A DNA stretch of 64,000 bases, from NCBI RefSeq assembly GCF_000428485.1, contig NZ_AUAA01000018.1:1-64000 (forward strand), written 5' to 3'. Under the pieces are notes generated by a model, which did no database searches, was not told the origin of the DNA, and worked only from the letters and a program-made list of their open reading frames with translations. Positions 26,922-35,672 of the stretch are shown in pieces (position 1 is the stretch's first letter; every line of letters begins with the position of its first letter). Position numbers and translations under genes: made by a program. This DNA is from Epilithonimonas tenax DSM 16811. Lineage in GTDB: Bacteria; Bacteroidota; Bacteroidia; Flavobacteriales; Weeksellaceae.

Positions 26922-28631
26922 ATGCATTATTATAATGGAGTTTTAACGCTATTATTCACTTTGTTTGTGTTTATGACACAAGGTCAAGAGATACAGCAAC
27001 AATCTTACAAAGAGATTTCCCGATTGATCGATTCTTATTCTGAGAATGATGAAAGGGCAATTGTTTTTGTCAAAATGTACATTGACAAAGCAAAAAATGA
27101 CCATAACCTTAAAAAATTGATCCGAGGTTACGAAGAAGCCATCTATTACAGCAAAGAAACCAGCAGGAAATTATCTTATGCTGACAGTGCCATTGTCACC
27201 GCTGTAAAATCAAACGACCAGGATCAGATTGCGAGAGCCTATGCAGGAAAAGGAATTATTTATTACTATAATCTAAGACAATATAAAAAAGCTTTAGAAG
27301 AATATCTGATAGCGTTCAAATATTCAAAAAATTCAAAAGATGGTTACCTTAAGAATAAGATCATCTATCATTTGGGAATGATCAAAAGCTATTTGGGATA
27401 CTATAAGCAGGCAGCTGTACATTTTTCAGAGGCAGCTGATTTTTTTGAAAAAAATGCCAAAGAGAGTTTAGATCGGAACATTAGGTACAATAATGAATCA
27501 GGTTATTTTAACAGTATTTATCGCTTAAGCACTTGTTATAAAAATCTAAGACTATATCATAAGGAAGACTCTCTGATTAATATTGGGCTGGAAAGACTTC
27601 ATAACAATAACGAGCTTGTAGTTGAGTTTGGATATTTCCAGAAAGGAAAGGGTATTCAGCTGCTGAGAAAAGGAAATACAGATGAAGCCTTAAAGCGATT
27701 AAAACTCTCACGTGATATTTTGAGCAGCAATCAGGATTATGCATCATTGACGAGCGTCTATTTTTATATAGGGAAACTATATAGATCAAAGGGAAATAGA
27801 GCTGAATCGTTAAACTATTTTAATAAAGTTGATTCGCTGGTCAATAAATTTTGGTTTATTACCCCTGAGATCAGATCAAGTTACTTGTATCTGATTGATG
27901 ATGCTGAAAAAAATGGGGATTCTGAACGGAAGATGTATTACGGGGATCAGTTGTTAAAGGCTGACTCCATTATTAATGCTGACTTTGTGATGCTCACGGA
28001 CAAAATTTATAGCGAGTATGATAAGGAGAATCTATTAGAAGAGAAGAAGCAGATGATCAGAGGTCATCAAGTTATTTTATATTCCTCCATTGGTGCAGGA
28101 CTGGTAATCTTGTTTTTTTTTATTTGGAGGTTCAGGAAAAGAGAAAAGGAATTGAATGCCAGGTATCAGGAAGTGCTGGAAAAATTAAATACCTCAAAAG
28201 AAACCATTAGTTTCGACGTCATAGCACCCGCTTCATCTGATGAAAACATTTTAGAGTTATACAGTTCGGAAATTATCGAGGACATCAAAACAAATCTAAA
28301 GATTTTTGAAGACGAAAAACAATTTCTTCAGCAGAATTTAACACTTGACATTGTTGCCAAAATGATAGGAAGCAACCGCACCCATTTATCATATGTACTC
28401 AATGTACACTTTGATGTAACATTTCCAACATACCTTAAAGCTTTAAGGATAAGATATATCACCAATTTACTTGTAGAGGAAACTATATATCTTAGTTATA
28501 AAATTGAAACACTCGCCAAAATATGTGGGATGGCGAACAGGCAGATCTTCTCAGCACACTTTCTCGAGATCAACAGTATCAGGCCTAGAGATTTTATCAG
28601 AATGAGACAGGAAGAATTAAAGAAGACCTGA
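26922..28631 (+). CDS. Membrane-anchored TPR sensor with AraC-type HTH
   Basis: A one-component regulator of 569 residues. A signal peptide (about 1-21) precedes about 350 residues of TPR-like helices (for example KALEEYLIAFKYSKNSKDGY and GNTDEALKRLKLSRDIL), then one membrane segment near 390-408 (LYSSIGAGLVILFFFIW). An AraC-type HTH occupies about 465-569 (TLDIVAKMIGSNRTHLSYVL, then IETLAKICGMANRQIFSAHF). The TPR part would lie in the periplasm and the HTH in the cytoplasm. Regulators of this kind are common beside SusC/SusD and DUF6520-MauE genes in Chryseobacterium-like bacteria. It likely controls the genes on either side. Confidence 0.88.
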   Translation: MHYYNGVLTLLFTLFVFMTQGQEIQQQSYKEISRLIDSYSENDERAIVFVKMYIDKAKNDHNLKKLIRGYEEAIYYSKETSRKLSYADSAIVTAVKSNDQDQIARAYAGKGIIYYYNLRQYKKALEEYLIAFKYSKNSKDGYLKNKIIYHLGMIKSYLGYYKQAAVHFSEAADFFEKNAKESLDRNIRYNNESGYFNSIYRLSTCYKNLRLYHKEDSLINIGLERLHNNNELVVEFGYFQKGKGIQLLRKGNTDEALKRLKLSRDILSSNQDYASLTSVYFYIGKLYRSKGNRAESLNYFNKVDSLVNKFWFITPEIRSSYLYLIDDAEKNGDSERKMYYGDQLLKADSIINADFVMLTDKIYSEYDKENLLEEKKQMIRGHQVILYSSIGAGLVILFFFIWRFRKREKELNARYQEVLEKLNTSKETISFDVIAPASSDENILELYSSEIIEDIKTNLKIFEDEKQFLQQNLTLDIVAKMIGSNRTHLSYVLNVHFDVTFPTYLKALRIRYITNLLVEETIYLSYKIETLAKICGMANRQIFSAHFLEINSIRPRDFIRMRQEELKKT

Positions 28632-28682
28632 CTTTTTTATTTTTTAGCCCGATTTTTACGTTAACAAAAAATTGAAAAACGT

Positions 28683-29528
28683 ATGAACGGACAAAATTTT
28701 AAAAAAAAAGTGGATCAGCTTTGGAAAGATCTTACAACAGCAGTAGATCAGATCAACAGAAGTGAGAATGATATTGTGATTCGGGCAGAAGAAATTCTGA
28801 TGGAAACAGACGCCTCTATAAGACAATTGAAAGACCTATTGCGCCAATATCAATTTTCGGACTGGAGTAACGAAATATATTTCTTTAAAAATACCAAACC
28901 GCAGTTCGTAGCAGTATATATCTACTATTCCAAAGTGTTAGCTTTAGAAGCCTCAAAACCCTATGCTGATTCGCAGGCGTTAAGATCGTATTATGAAAAC
29001 GAGAGATCCAATCTTTTATATTTCTATAATGAGCAAAGAGAATTCATCAGTTATTATCGTCGTAAATCGACATACCTGGACAAAAAATATTTCGTTCGGT
29101 TCAAATTTGATTTTAAGTTGAAGCTCAGTCCGGAACTGTACAGTTATGATGAGGAATTTTCCACCTCCCACGACCATATTGTCTCTCAAATAATGGCAAA
29201 TGATCTTTTAGAACAATATTTAACAAATAAAATTGATTCAAAAGACAGTAAAGAAAACTCTATCGCACATATTAAGAATCTGGAATGGACGGCTCCGAAA
29301 GTTGCTCTTATTGAGTTGTTGTATGCACTTCATCAAACGAAGTGTTTTAATGGAGGTCATTCAGATCTGGCGGAAATTTTCCGTTGGGCAGAAAATTCAC
29401 TAAATATTAATCTGGGTAATTATCACAAGACTTTAGGCGAAATACGGTTAAGAAAAATAGACAGAACTAAATTTTTGTCATTGCTTCAGCATAATTTTAA
29501 TCAGTATTTGGATGATTTAGACCTATAG
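28683..29528 (+). CDS. rteC: RteC-type regulator of conjugative element excision
   Basis: A 281-residue protein of the RteC family. DWSNEIYFFKNTKPQFVAVYIYY near 60-80 and ECY-like central helices are typical, and the C-terminal part (WTAPKVALIELLYALHQTKCFNGG) matches the DNA-binding end of the family. In CTnDOT, RteC binds inverted repeats and activates the excision operon. Here two identical-type 34-bp inverted repeats lie between this gene and an Xis2c-like gene, as expected. The start at 28683 follows the TPR-AraC stop by 51 bases. It marks the edge or regulatory region of an integrative element. Confidence 0.87.
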   Translation: MNGQNFKKKVDQLWKDLTTAVDQINRSENDIVIRAEEILMETDASIRQLKDLLRQYQFSDWSNEIYFFKNTKPQFVAVYIYYSKVLALEASKPYADSQALRSYYENERSNLLYFYNEQREFISYYRRKSTYLDKKYFVRFKFDFKLKLSPELYSYDEEFSTSHDHIVSQIMANDLLEQYLTNKIDSKDSKENSIAHIKNLEWTAPKVALIELLYALHQTKCFNGGHSDLAEIFRWAENSLNINLGNYHKTLGEIRLRKIDRTKFLSLLQHNFNQYLDDLDL

Positions 29529-29714
29529 GAGAACAATTAGTTTCTACACAAAATTCTCCAATTTTAAATAGGACCATATACTATTTTCACTAATTAAGAC
29601 TGTATTGGTTTTTATGTGGCTAAACATTAATATGTATTAATGTAGAGTCTTTCATTATTCATAATTCAACTTAATTTATGAAAATAGAGTATTTCATAGG
29701 AATTGTAATTGTAA

Positions 29715-29748
29715 ATCTTTCGGTAGTATCGATAAGCTACCGAAAGAT
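29715..29748. repeat. 34-bp inverted repeat, copy 1
   Basis: Arms ATCTTTCGGTAG (29715-29726) and CTACCGAAAGAT (29737-29748) are perfect 12-bp inverted copies around a 10-base centre. It is followed by TGTGTGATTTA, similar to the sequence after copy 2. Confidence 0.8.
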
Positions 29749-30051
29749 CTTCTGTGTGATTTATCATAGAGCAGCTTGATATACATCAATATCAGCGAGA
29801 TTTCTACTTAGATGATCGTTAAAAGTACTTCAAGCTAATTTGAATTCGATCAATATAACTCTTAGAAATATCGGCAAAACAATAGCCTTAATGGGACAAA
29901 ATAAAAAATTTAGATAAATATTGAATTATAATCCAGTAAAAGTGTGGCTTATCGCAATGCATTATATATTTCTTTTACAATTTCAAAAAAAATCAGTTAA
30001 TCACCATTAACCATTGATCTAAAACTCAGTATGCAAAGGATGTATAGGAGA

Positions 30052-30085
30052 ATCTTTCGGTAGTACCGAGAAACTACCGAAAGAT
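30052..30085. repeat. 34-bp inverted repeat, copy 2, upstream of excision genes
   Basis: The same 12-bp arms (30052-30063 and 30074-30085) around a different 10-base centre, 337 bases after copy 1. It ends 44 bases before the Xis2c-like start, a suitable distance for an activator site. Likely target: RteC. Confidence 0.8.
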
Positions 30086-30129
30086 ATTAAGCGTGATTTT
30101 GAAATTTTGTCGAACAAAATAATTGACAA

Positions 30130-30393
30130 ATGGCAATATCTATTATCACCAAAGAAGACCTTCAGCAATTCAAAATTGAACTATTGGAAGGCATTGAAAT
30201 ATTACTCAAGGGTAAGACGACAGAGCAAAAATTATGGCTTCGGAGTTCTGAGGTCAAGAAGCTTCTTAACATATCTTCAGGAACCTTACAAAATCTGAGG
30301 ATCAACGGAACATTATCGTACAGCAAGATAGGGGGCTCCCTGTATTACAATTATAAAGACATCCAAAAATTGCTCACGGATAAAAAACATTAA
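30130..30393 (+). CDS. Xis2c-like helix-turn-helix excision protein
   Basis: An 87-residue MerR/excisionase-type winged helix protein: LRSSEVKKLLNISSGTLQNL is the HTH and INGTLSYSKIGGSLYYNYKD the wing. This is the pattern of Orf2c/Xis2c proteins in CTnDOT-like elements, which bend attachment-site DNA during excision. It starts after the second inverted repeat and is followed 16 bases later by the next gene of an operon-like series. Confidence 0.82.
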   Translation: MAISIITKEDLQQFKIELLEGIEILLKGKTTEQKLWLRSSEVKKLLNISSGTLQNLRINGTLSYSKIGGSLYYNYKDIQKLLTDKKH

Positions 30394-30409
30394 TTTTTAA
30401 TACGGAATT

Positions 30410-30952
30410 ATGAAGAATAATAAAAATATCATCGTTTTTTTTGAGCGTGTTATTGAAGATGATCGATTGTATCCCTCTCATATCAGTATGTATGTTTCAC
30501 TTTTCCAGTTCTGGAGTTTGAACCGGTTTCAGAATTCTTTTCGGATTAGCCGGGAAGATGTGATGAAGTTAAGTAAGATCAGGTCAATCGCAACTTACCA
30601 TAAGTGCATCAGAGAACTTTGTCGCGCAGGATTTATACGGTACTCGCCAAGTTACAATTCATACAAAGGAAGCTTGATCGAGATCGTTGATTTTGAAAGT
30701 GAAAAAGTAGGTGAAAAAAAAATATCTCAAAATCAAAATTTCTTACTACAAGATGAGATTCGCTTTTTAGTTCCGGTGTTCAATGAAGTTGAGTTATATT
30801 TTACTGAGCGGGATCTCCCATCTGCTGAAGCAGATTGTTTTTTCTCTTTTTATCAATCTAAAAACTGGAAATTGAGTAATGAGAAACCAATGAAATGCTG
30901 GCAGGCTGCTGCGAGGAATTGGATCTCTGAATTGAAAAAATCTATAAATTAA
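30410..30952 (+). CDS. Winged-helix protein, element replication or regulation
   Basis: A 180-residue protein with an N-terminal winged-helix region (MYVSLFQFWSLNRFQ, then SREDVMKLSKIRSIATYHKC, IRELCRAGFI). The C-terminal segment FFSFYQSKNWKLSNEKPMKC then WQAAARNWI resembles the tail of the 31213-31965 protein, suggesting a shared domain like those at the end of phage and plasmid replication proteins. No catalytic motif. Function not known. Confidence 0.65.
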   Translation: MKNNKNIIVFFERVIEDDRLYPSHISMYVSLFQFWSLNRFQNSFRISREDVMKLSKIRSIATYHKCIRELCRAGFIRYSPSYNSYKGSLIEIVDFESEKVGEKKISQNQNFLLQDEIRFLVPVFNEVELYFTERDLPSAEADCFFSFYQSKNWKLSNEKPMKCWQAAARNWISELKKSIN

Positions 30953-30958
30953 GAACAG

Positions 30959-31210
30959 ATGAAGAATATAGATCCCAAAACTCCGATATGGCGACTAACT
31001 GTTGAAGAATTTTTGGAGGTTTCCAAAAAAATTAATTCGGAAAAAAAATATGAATACGGATTGAAAGGTCTGGCAAAAATGCTGGGATGTTCTATTTCGA
31101 AAGCCTCGGAAATAAAATCTTCAGGACTGTTGGATGATGCCATCATTCAAAACGGAAACATTATCATCATTGATAAAGAAAAGGCATTAGCGCTTTTCGC
31201 GCAAAAATAA
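30959..31210 (+). CDS. DUF3853-family HTH protein
   Basis: An 83-residue protein of the type seen second in CTnDOT-like excision operons (Xis2d-like). The N-terminal IWRLTVEEFLEV and central YGLKGLAKMLGCSISKASEI form the HTH, and IIIIDKEKALALF the wing. It starts 6 bases after the previous stop. DNA-bending or regulatory help in excision is likely. Confidence 0.78.
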   Translation: MKNIDPKTPIWRLTVEEFLEVSKKINSEKKYEYGLKGLAKMLGCSISKASEIKSSGLLDDAIIQNGNIIIIDKEKALALFAQK

Positions 31211-31212
31211 AT

Positions 31213-31965
31213 ATGCATTACCTTGAATTAATGCAGCGGTTTTGGGATTTCAACCAAAAAACATCAATTGGAACAACGGGAATTTCAATGTATTTATACC
31301 TGCTGAAAATTGGTTCTGACAATGACTCTTGTGATTTTCAAATTTCAGATGTTGTCATAAGCATAGAATTAGGAGTCACTCGGAAAACAGTAAAATCCAC
31401 TAAAGAAAAGCTCCGGAATTTAGGATTAATTCAATACCAAGCTACAAGCGGACTTGCGTGTAAATACAGGTTAATAGGAGATTATCCTTCACAAATTTCT
31501 AGCCCTGAAATGGTGAGTAAAGAAGAAATTGGAAAGGAAGAATTGATTCAAAAAACAGTAGAATCCGGAGTTTCATTACTTACAGATCGTCCCGTTCAAA
31601 ATTTTTCTGAAAACACCATTGATCACGAAATTGAAAGCGATTTATCGCAAACAATACAATCCTCAAAACCACAACCAACCACTCAAAAAGGGAACGATGA
31701 AAATATTCCGTCTTTCGAAGAATTTATAACGTATGCGGAAACATTAAAAATTTACGTGCCTGAGTTAGATTCTGAAATACAATCGAAATATGAAAACTGG
31801 AAAAACAATGGCTGGAAAAATAGTTCTGATAGACCCATTACCAATTGGAAATCTTCATTGAAAAGTACGTTACCTTTTATGAATAGTCAAACGGAAAGCC
31901 ATCAACTTTCACTTCAATCCATTCCGGATATAAAACGTCCAAAATCCCAAAACGGCAACCTTTGA
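31213..31965 (+). CDS. Winged-helix replication-type protein
   Basis: A 250-residue protein. The N-terminal 90 residues form a winged helix (VVISIELGVTRKTVKSTKEK, LRNLGLIQYQ). A polar linker covers about 100-160. The C-terminal end (YENWKNNGWKNSSDRPITNW) resembles DnaT/DnaD-like or phage replication tails and the tail of 30410-30952. It begins 2 bases after the DUF3853 stop, so it belongs to the same operon. Confidence 0.65.
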   Translation: MHYLELMQRFWDFNQKTSIGTTGISMYLYLLKIGSDNDSCDFQISDVVISIELGVTRKTVKSTKEKLRNLGLIQYQATSGLACKYRLIGDYPSQISSPEMVSKEEIGKEELIQKTVESGVSLLTDRPVQNFSENTIDHEIESDLSQTIQSSKPQPTTQKGNDENIPSFEEFITYAETLKIYVPELDSEIQSKYENWKNNGWKNSSDRPITNWKSSLKSTLPFMNSQTESHQLSLQSIPDIKRPKSQNGNL

Positions 31966-32011
31966 AACCTAGGCAAATGTCTAGGATAAGAACACACTAA
32001 AAAATTGAATT

Positions 32012-32218
32012 ATGACACTATCAGATTTAAAACCCGGTCAAAAAGTAACCATCAACGGAATGCTTGCCGAGTACAAAGGAATTCAAAAAGTGAAGATCCC
32101 GAATTTCGGTAAAGTCGAGAAAAGGGTCTTCCAAGTTCAAGGCGTTCATATCTACAAATATTATCACCTCAATGATGGATCCAAAACCCTTGTAAGCGAG
32201 AAAATCGAGTTGATATAA
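32012..32218 (+). CDS. Small protein of unknown function
   Basis: A 68-residue beta-rich protein, LKPGQKVTINGMLAEYKGIQ then VEKRVFQVQGVHIYKYYHL. It reads like an SH3-like small barrel. Recurrent position before rep genes is plausible, but I do not recognise it with certainty. Confidence 0.6.
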   Translation: MTLSDLKPGQKVTINGMLAEYKGIQKVKIPNFGKVEKRVFQVQGVHIYKYYHLNDGSKTLVSEKIELI

Positions 32219-32292
32219 AATTACTAATCGAGTAATCATTTAAAATGTATCAAGAAAAATTAAAATTTCCAATCCCAATTTAAAGCGCTATT

Positions 32293-33423
32293 ATGGCTGT
32301 ACCGGAAAAGGATTTACGGTTGATCCGCAAGAATTTTGAAAATAATAATGAAGTAAATCCTGAGAGAATTCGCTTGGGCAACCGTTTCGTAGACGATTTC
32401 ATTTTCGAAGGTCACGAGGCTGCGGATATTCCCATCAATGCACTTCGGGTAATATTTAATATAGTTTCTATTATCAGCAATGAGCAATTTCGTCCTGAAG
32501 ACCGACCTAAACAACTTTCTTTGTTTGATGAAGAGTTTGAAACCGAGAACAATATTTTCGCTTCCTTAAAAATCAGGAACAGCAAAATTTCGCCAAGTGG
32601 ATCTACAAAGCAGGTGGTAGATGCTTATGAATTTCTTACGAAGTTCAAAATGAGCTGGTATAAATCTACTAATTCTAAAGGCAAGGAAATCAGAACTTTT
32701 GGTGGACTAATTTCTATACCTAGTTATGACCAGAGAGGTTACACCACGTTTTTAATCAGTAGTTATTGGCTTAAGAAGCTAATGGTTATTCCGGAATACA
32801 ATTACGTTTTGTACAATTTGGTGTACAATATCAGGAACAATAAGCATATTATTTTCGCTATCTGGCTTGCAAAACTGCCTGAAAACGGAGCCGTTTTAAA
32901 ACTGTCCACACTGAACAAGAAATTTGGATTGAAGTATAGAACTTCCAAGGATTTTTGCTTCAAATTTTTAAAACCTGCAAGAGTCAGTTTGAATACATTC
33001 AATACGCTTTCCTTCAATTACAAGTACAGGGGAGATTCGATCTTTATTATTCCTTATTTAACCAAAACCATTTTGAACAACAATTTATCTCAAAACAAAA
33101 GAGAACAATTGGAATCAAGCGAAGCGTATCTGAACCATAGGGAAAAAATTGCCCAAAGATTAAGCTACATCAGAAAAAGATATGGTCTGTACGAAAATGA
33201 AATGCTCCAGTTTTCCCATCAATACAGAAACGTTCCACAAACCAGAGTTTTGATAGAAAAGGCATTCAAAGAATTTATCCGAACGGCTCGATTGAAAGAA
33301 ATTAAATCTACGGAATTTCAAGGAAAATTATTTCTGAATGAAATTCAGGAACATATCATACAAATTTATCGGCGTACAAAAATGGGAGAATTATTACCAA
33401 ATGGTTACCCGATAATTATTTGA
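32293..33423 (+). CDS. Replication initiator, Rep_3 type
   Basis: A 376-residue plasmid-type replication initiator with two winged-helix domains, about residues 40-190 and 195-320. ISIPSYDQRGYTTFLISSYW and LVYNIRNNKHIIFAIWLAKL are in the style of Rep_3 / RepB proteins. It should bind iterons and recruit host DnaA and helicase. Seven direct repeats begin immediately after its stop, followed by DnaA-box-like sites, which strongly supports the call. Rep genes with their origin downstream are unusual within an integrative element and point to a plasmid or a plasmid-like replication mode. Confidence 0.85.
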   Translation: MAVPEKDLRLIRKNFENNNEVNPERIRLGNRFVDDFIFEGHEAADIPINALRVIFNIVSIISNEQFRPEDRPKQLSLFDEEFETENNIFASLKIRNSKISPSGSTKQVVDAYEFLTKFKMSWYKSTNSKGKEIRTFGGLISIPSYDQRGYTTFLISSYWLKKLMVIPEYNYVLYNLVYNIRNNKHIIFAIWLAKLPENGAVLKLSTLNKKFGLKYRTSKDFCFKFLKPARVSLNTFNTLSFNYKYRGDSIFIIPYLTKTILNNNLSQNKREQLESSEAYLNHREKIAQRLSYIRKRYGLYENEMLQFSHQYRNVPQTRVLIEKAFKEFIRTARLKEIKSTEFQGKLFLNEIQEHIIQIYRRTKMGELLPNGYPIII

Positions 33424-33850
33424 ATTCGGAATTGCGCTCACCCGGAATTCGGGATTGCGGTCACTGAGGTTAAGAAAATGTTAAAGTGCCAAAATTTTTG
33501 AGTGATATTTCGGAATTGCGCTCACTCCGAAATTCAAAACCCACTAAAAATATGGATAACCATTAAAAATGTGGATAACTACGAGTATAATATTAAAAAT
33601 GAATGAAAATAGAAAGTTGAATTCGGAATTGCACTCACCCGAAAACTGTTGTTTTTTCGGAATTGCGGTCACTCTACTTTCGGAATTGCGCTCACCGGAA
33701 TTCGGAATTGCGCTCACTCAAAAAGTGGCTCAAAACCTTTGCCATAAGAGGATGCAATGCCTCATTAAAAGTATATTAAAAGTAATTAAAAAGTTTTTTT
33801 TATTAAAAAGGAAAATGCGGATAAAAAATTTGCTTTAAAAAAGAAAAAAA
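33424..33850. other. Iteron-type replication origin
   Basis: Seven direct copies of CGGAATTGCGCTCAC or one- to two-base variants start at 33427, 33450, 33511, 33624, 33658, 33681 and 33703. Four of the steps are 22-34 bases. TATGGATAA (33551) and TGTGGATAA (33570) lie between copies 3 and 4; the latter equals the reverse complement of the DnaA box TTATCCACA. An AT-rich tract with repeated ATTAAAA (about 33770-33840) follows as a likely unwinding element. The layout is that of a plasmid origin. Confidence 0.85.
33427..33717 (+). repeat. Iteron array, seven copies
   Basis: 15-bp core repeats, all in the same direction, with GCTCAC replaced by GGTCAC or ACTCAC in three. Copy 3 is bounded by TTTCGGA and TCCGAAA, making a larger inverted repeat that may serve autoregulation. 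Confidence 0.85.
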
Positions 33851-34693
33851 ATGAATTGCGAAGAAGTAAAAGAAAAAGTGAATATAAGAACAGTTTTGGA
33901 ATCGTTCAGCCTTTTTCCTGTTAAAGAGAATCGGAAAACTGCATTTTACTTTGCGCTCGACAGGGAAGAGAAAATCCCGAGTTTTTCGGTTGATTTCGTT
34001 AAAAATAAAGCATTTGATTTCGGAACCGGGAAAAGTTATGATGTTATTTCAATTGTTCAGCAAATGAATCGATGTTCAGTTTCTGATGCTTTGAAGTATC
34101 TTGAAAAATTTGACTTCTCAGTTCAAAATAATACTCAGATTGAAGAAGCTGTCCAAATCAAAAATTATCAAATCATAAAAGTAAATGAAATTCAGCACCC
34201 TGCTTTAATCCAATATTTAAAATCCCGAAAAGTTTGTGAACAAAAAGATTTGGTAAAAGAAATTGAGTATATGTTGAATGGTAAGAAATATTTCGGAATT
34301 GGCTTTTTTAATAATTCAGGAGGAGTTGAAATCCGAAGTAAATATTCAAAGATATGTTTGGGCAAAAAAGATGTTACATTGATGAAAAATGATTTGATTA
34401 CTTCCAATGAAATTGTAGTTTTTGAAGGTTTTTTTGATTACCTAACTTTTAAAAATTTGGAAAGTGCAGAATGTTCAATTGCAGATTGTTTGATTCTCAA
34501 TTCTACGGCGATGCTTTTCAAAGTTGAAGAATCGTTGAAAGAATATGATAGAATTTCACTTTTCTTGGACAATGACCCAAATGGAAATGCAACTAAAGAA
34601 ACTATTCAGAAAAAGTATAAAAATGTAGAAGATTGTTCTTTGCTGTACAAAGATTTTAAGGATTTGAACGAGTGGTTTTGTGCAACAAAGTAA
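33851..34693 (+). CDS. Degenerate CHC2/Toprim primase-like protein
   Basis: A 280-residue DnaG-related protein common on Bacteroidota elements. The N-terminal zinc-finger region keeps the fold but has lost the metal ligands expected of CHC2: KTAFYFALDREEKIPSFSVD stands where Cys and His would be. The Toprim core has VVFEGFFDYLTF (the conserved Glu) and SLFLDNDPNG (the DxD-type acidic pair), near residues 195 and 240. It could prime DNA synthesis during transfer or replication. It directly follows the origin. Confidence 0.82.
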   Translation: MNCEEVKEKVNIRTVLESFSLFPVKENRKTAFYFALDREEKIPSFSVDFVKNKAFDFGTGKSYDVISIVQQMNRCSVSDALKYLEKFDFSVQNNTQIEEAVQIKNYQIIKVNEIQHPALIQYLKSRKVCEQKDLVKEIEYMLNGKKYFGIGFFNNSGGVEIRSKYSKICLGKKDVTLMKNDLITSNEIVVFEGFFDYLTFKNLESAECSIADCLILNSTAMLFKVEESLKEYDRISLFLDNDPNGNATKETIQKKYKNVEDCSLLYKDFKDLNEWFCATK

Positions 34694-35263
34694 AATGTAA
34701 AAATTCTGAAAATAATTTTAACGAGAAATTATATTTTAAGAATGATAAAACTGGTTAAACCTTAAAAAAACAGATTAGCTAATGTTCGATTTTCTATTTT
34801 TCCTACTATCAAAACCGTCTATTTAATCACTTCTAACTGATGTTTGGCTTTTTACTATTGCAAATGTAGGACAGCATCATTCACCTAAAAAAATATTTTT
34901 GGGTTTCTATAAAAATTCTTTCCACGAGTTCCAATAATTTTTTCAGACACTCCTGAATCCTTCGGACAAAAATATTTCGAGCCACAATCCTCCAAAGCTT
35001 TGGAGGATTGTGGTTTTATATGCCTGATACTTTCCTATGATCATCGGCAAAGAAAAAGACGGAACCTCAGTTATACGAATCAATTAAATCGCAGACGGTC
35101 TTTGACATCAACGGAAAAAACAACAAAATAAAACAACAAATAATTCTGCTTTTCCAATTGGATATAAGCAGAAAAAAAAACGAGTGTCCTCGAAACCAAA
35201 TCAATCAAATCGAAAATTTTAACAAACTCGAAAATCAATTATTAACAATCAAAAATTAACATT
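34694..35263. other. Intergenic region before ssb
   Basis: No gene. It holds a minus-strand TACATTTG at 34861-34868, which could be a promoter pointing at a stretch now lacking an ORF, a 32-bp perfect palindrome (34982-35013), and an A-rich leader (35130-35263) before ssb. A lost minus-strand gene is possible. Confidence 0.5.
34982..35013. repeat. 32-bp perfect palindrome
   Basis: CCACAATCCTCCAAAG and its exact reverse complement are directly abutted, followed by TTTTATA. As RNA it forms a strong hairpin with U-rich tail, so a terminator is the simplest reading. Confidence 0.7.
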
Positions 35264-35659
35264 ATGAACATCGTAGGCAGAATTACAAAAAACGCAGAAA
35301 TCAACACTTTAAAAAATGACAAACAGGTCGTGAATTTTTCACTAGCCATTAATGACAGATTTAAAACCAAACAAGGCGAACTAAGAGAACAGACCACTTA
35401 TTATAACTGCTCCTATTGGCTAAGTGCCAACGTAGCTAAGATTTTAACGAAGGGAACATTAGTAGAGCTTACAGGCAGAGCAAGTGCGAGTGCGTGGATT
35501 GGAAAAGATGGAGAAATAAAATCGGGGTTGAATTTCCATACTTCTAACATCAAAGTACACGGAGGCGGAAAAAAGTCTGACACAGAAGAACAACCAGCTT
35601 CACAGCCACAGAAATCCAATGCTTTTGCGGAAGATACGGACGATGATTTACCATTCTAA
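35264..35659 (+). CDS. ssb: Single-stranded DNA-binding protein
   Basis: A 131-residue SSB with an OB fold: MNIVGRITKNAEI, TTYYNCSYWLSANVAKIL, KGTLVELTGRASASAW. The acidic C-terminus DDDLPF, which contacts replication partners, is intact. It begins the plus-strand maintenance genes, and its stop precedes the next likely start by 13 bases. Confidence 0.95.
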   Translation: MNIVGRITKNAEINTLKNDKQVVNFSLAINDRFKTKQGELREQTTYYNCSYWLSANVAKILTKGTLVELTGRASASAWIGKDGEIKSGLNFHTSNIKVHGGGKKSDTEEQPASQPQKSNAFAEDTDDDLPF

Positions 35660-35672
35660 AAGCATTCAAAAT

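Larger units (their letters stand above)
29529..30129 (+). other. Regulatory intergenic region between rteC and excision genes
   Basis: About 600 bases without a gene. Its notable content is the pair of 34-bp inverted repeats listed separately. The stretch between them is AT-rich and has many stops in all frames. Confidence 0.6.

Noticed and set aside
30107-30298. 63-codon ORF in another frame across the Xis2c-like gene
   Set aside because: The overlapping frame at 30130-30393 has a clear HTH and wing.
33427-33717. CRISPR-like repeats
   Set aside because: Spacing is irregular (22 to 113 bases), repeats are 15 bp, and they follow a rep gene; they are iterons.
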